A stretch of 32,674 bases of DNA, from contig DATJFH010000218.1 in NCBI GenBank assembly GCA_035495815.1, forward strand, positions 1-32,674, in the 5' to 3' direction. Positions 32,608 through 32,674 of this stretch are shown here, in pieces (positions within the stretch are counted from its first letter, which is position 1; each line of letters begins with the position of its first letter). The notes beneath the pieces were generated by a model. The model ran no database searches, was not told the origin of the DNA, and was given only the letters and a program-made list of their open reading frames with translations. Made by a program: the position numbers and the translations under genes. This DNA is from DATJFH01 sp035495815 (GTDB lineage: Bacteria; Acidobacteriota; Terriglobia; Bryobacterales; Bryobacteraceae).

Positions 32608-32674
32608 AGCGTCCGTGACGCCGGCCCGCGTGGCCCCTCGCCCGTTCCACCCCGGTCCCGATCACCGTGTCCGC

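Overview
The window looks like chromosomal DNA of an Acidobacteriota member, most likely from the Solibacter/Bryobacter group. It is GC-rich throughout. The taxonomic clues are a secreted beta-propeller protein ending in a TIGR03437-type (Solibacter-type) C-terminal domain, an Oar-like TonB-dependent receptor with an N-terminal carboxypeptidase-regulatory domain, and a large Tad pilus locus with two TadE-like proteins and a TadG-like protein. This placement is inferred from protein families; no rRNA or tRNA gene is visible.

Layout. (1) 1-2082, minus strand: two tandem periplasmic adaptor (HlyD/MacA-type) genes; the second runs off the left edge. (2) 2213-4984, plus strand: a tight housekeeping operon, scpA-scpB-pseudouridine synthase-CoA-binding protein. 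(3) 5012-17518, minus strand: a nearly complete Tad/Flp pilus locus. Read in the direction of transcription it encodes a TadD-like TPR protein, Flp pilin, a GT-C-like polytopic membrane protein, prepilin peptidase, CpaB, secretin CpaC, a TadG-like protein, two TadE-like proteins, CpaE/TadZ, the ATPase CpaF/TadA, TadB and TadC. A DUF192 gene (17625-17978) sits just upstream in the same direction. (4) 18097-24519: a convergent pair, the secreted double-propeller protein (plus) and the TonB-dependent receptor (minus). (5) 24597-30547, minus strand: PBP2 (mrdA), RodA (mrdB), then an RNase E/G with a very large insertion in its S1 domain and a 388-nt gene-free, hairpin-rich leader. (6) 30658-32592, minus strand: a Tat-exported two-domain alpha/beta hydrolase.

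How the genes work together. The Tad genes form one machine. CpaF powers it with TadB/TadC as the inner-membrane platform, TadV processes Flp and the TadE/G minor pilins, CpaC is the outer-membrane channel with CpaB and the TadD-like protein as periplasmic or lipoprotein partners, and CpaE localises the machine. ScpA/ScpB act with SMC in chromosome segregation. PBP2 and RodA are the transpeptidase/glycosyltransferase pair of the elongasome, linked here to the RNA-decay enzyme.

Most of the window is conventional. The points worth a second look are the ~377-residue insertion in the RNase E/G S1 domain and its structured leader, the ~150-residue serine/glycine-rich insertion in the lipoyl domain of the adaptor, TATAAT boxes 9-10 nt from start codons that suggest leaderless mRNAs, cysteine-rich minor pilins, the GT-C-like protein inside the Tad operon, and a hydrolase whose second domain lacks a serine nucleophile. 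I found no CRISPR array, insertion sequence, prophage or clearly novel defence system.
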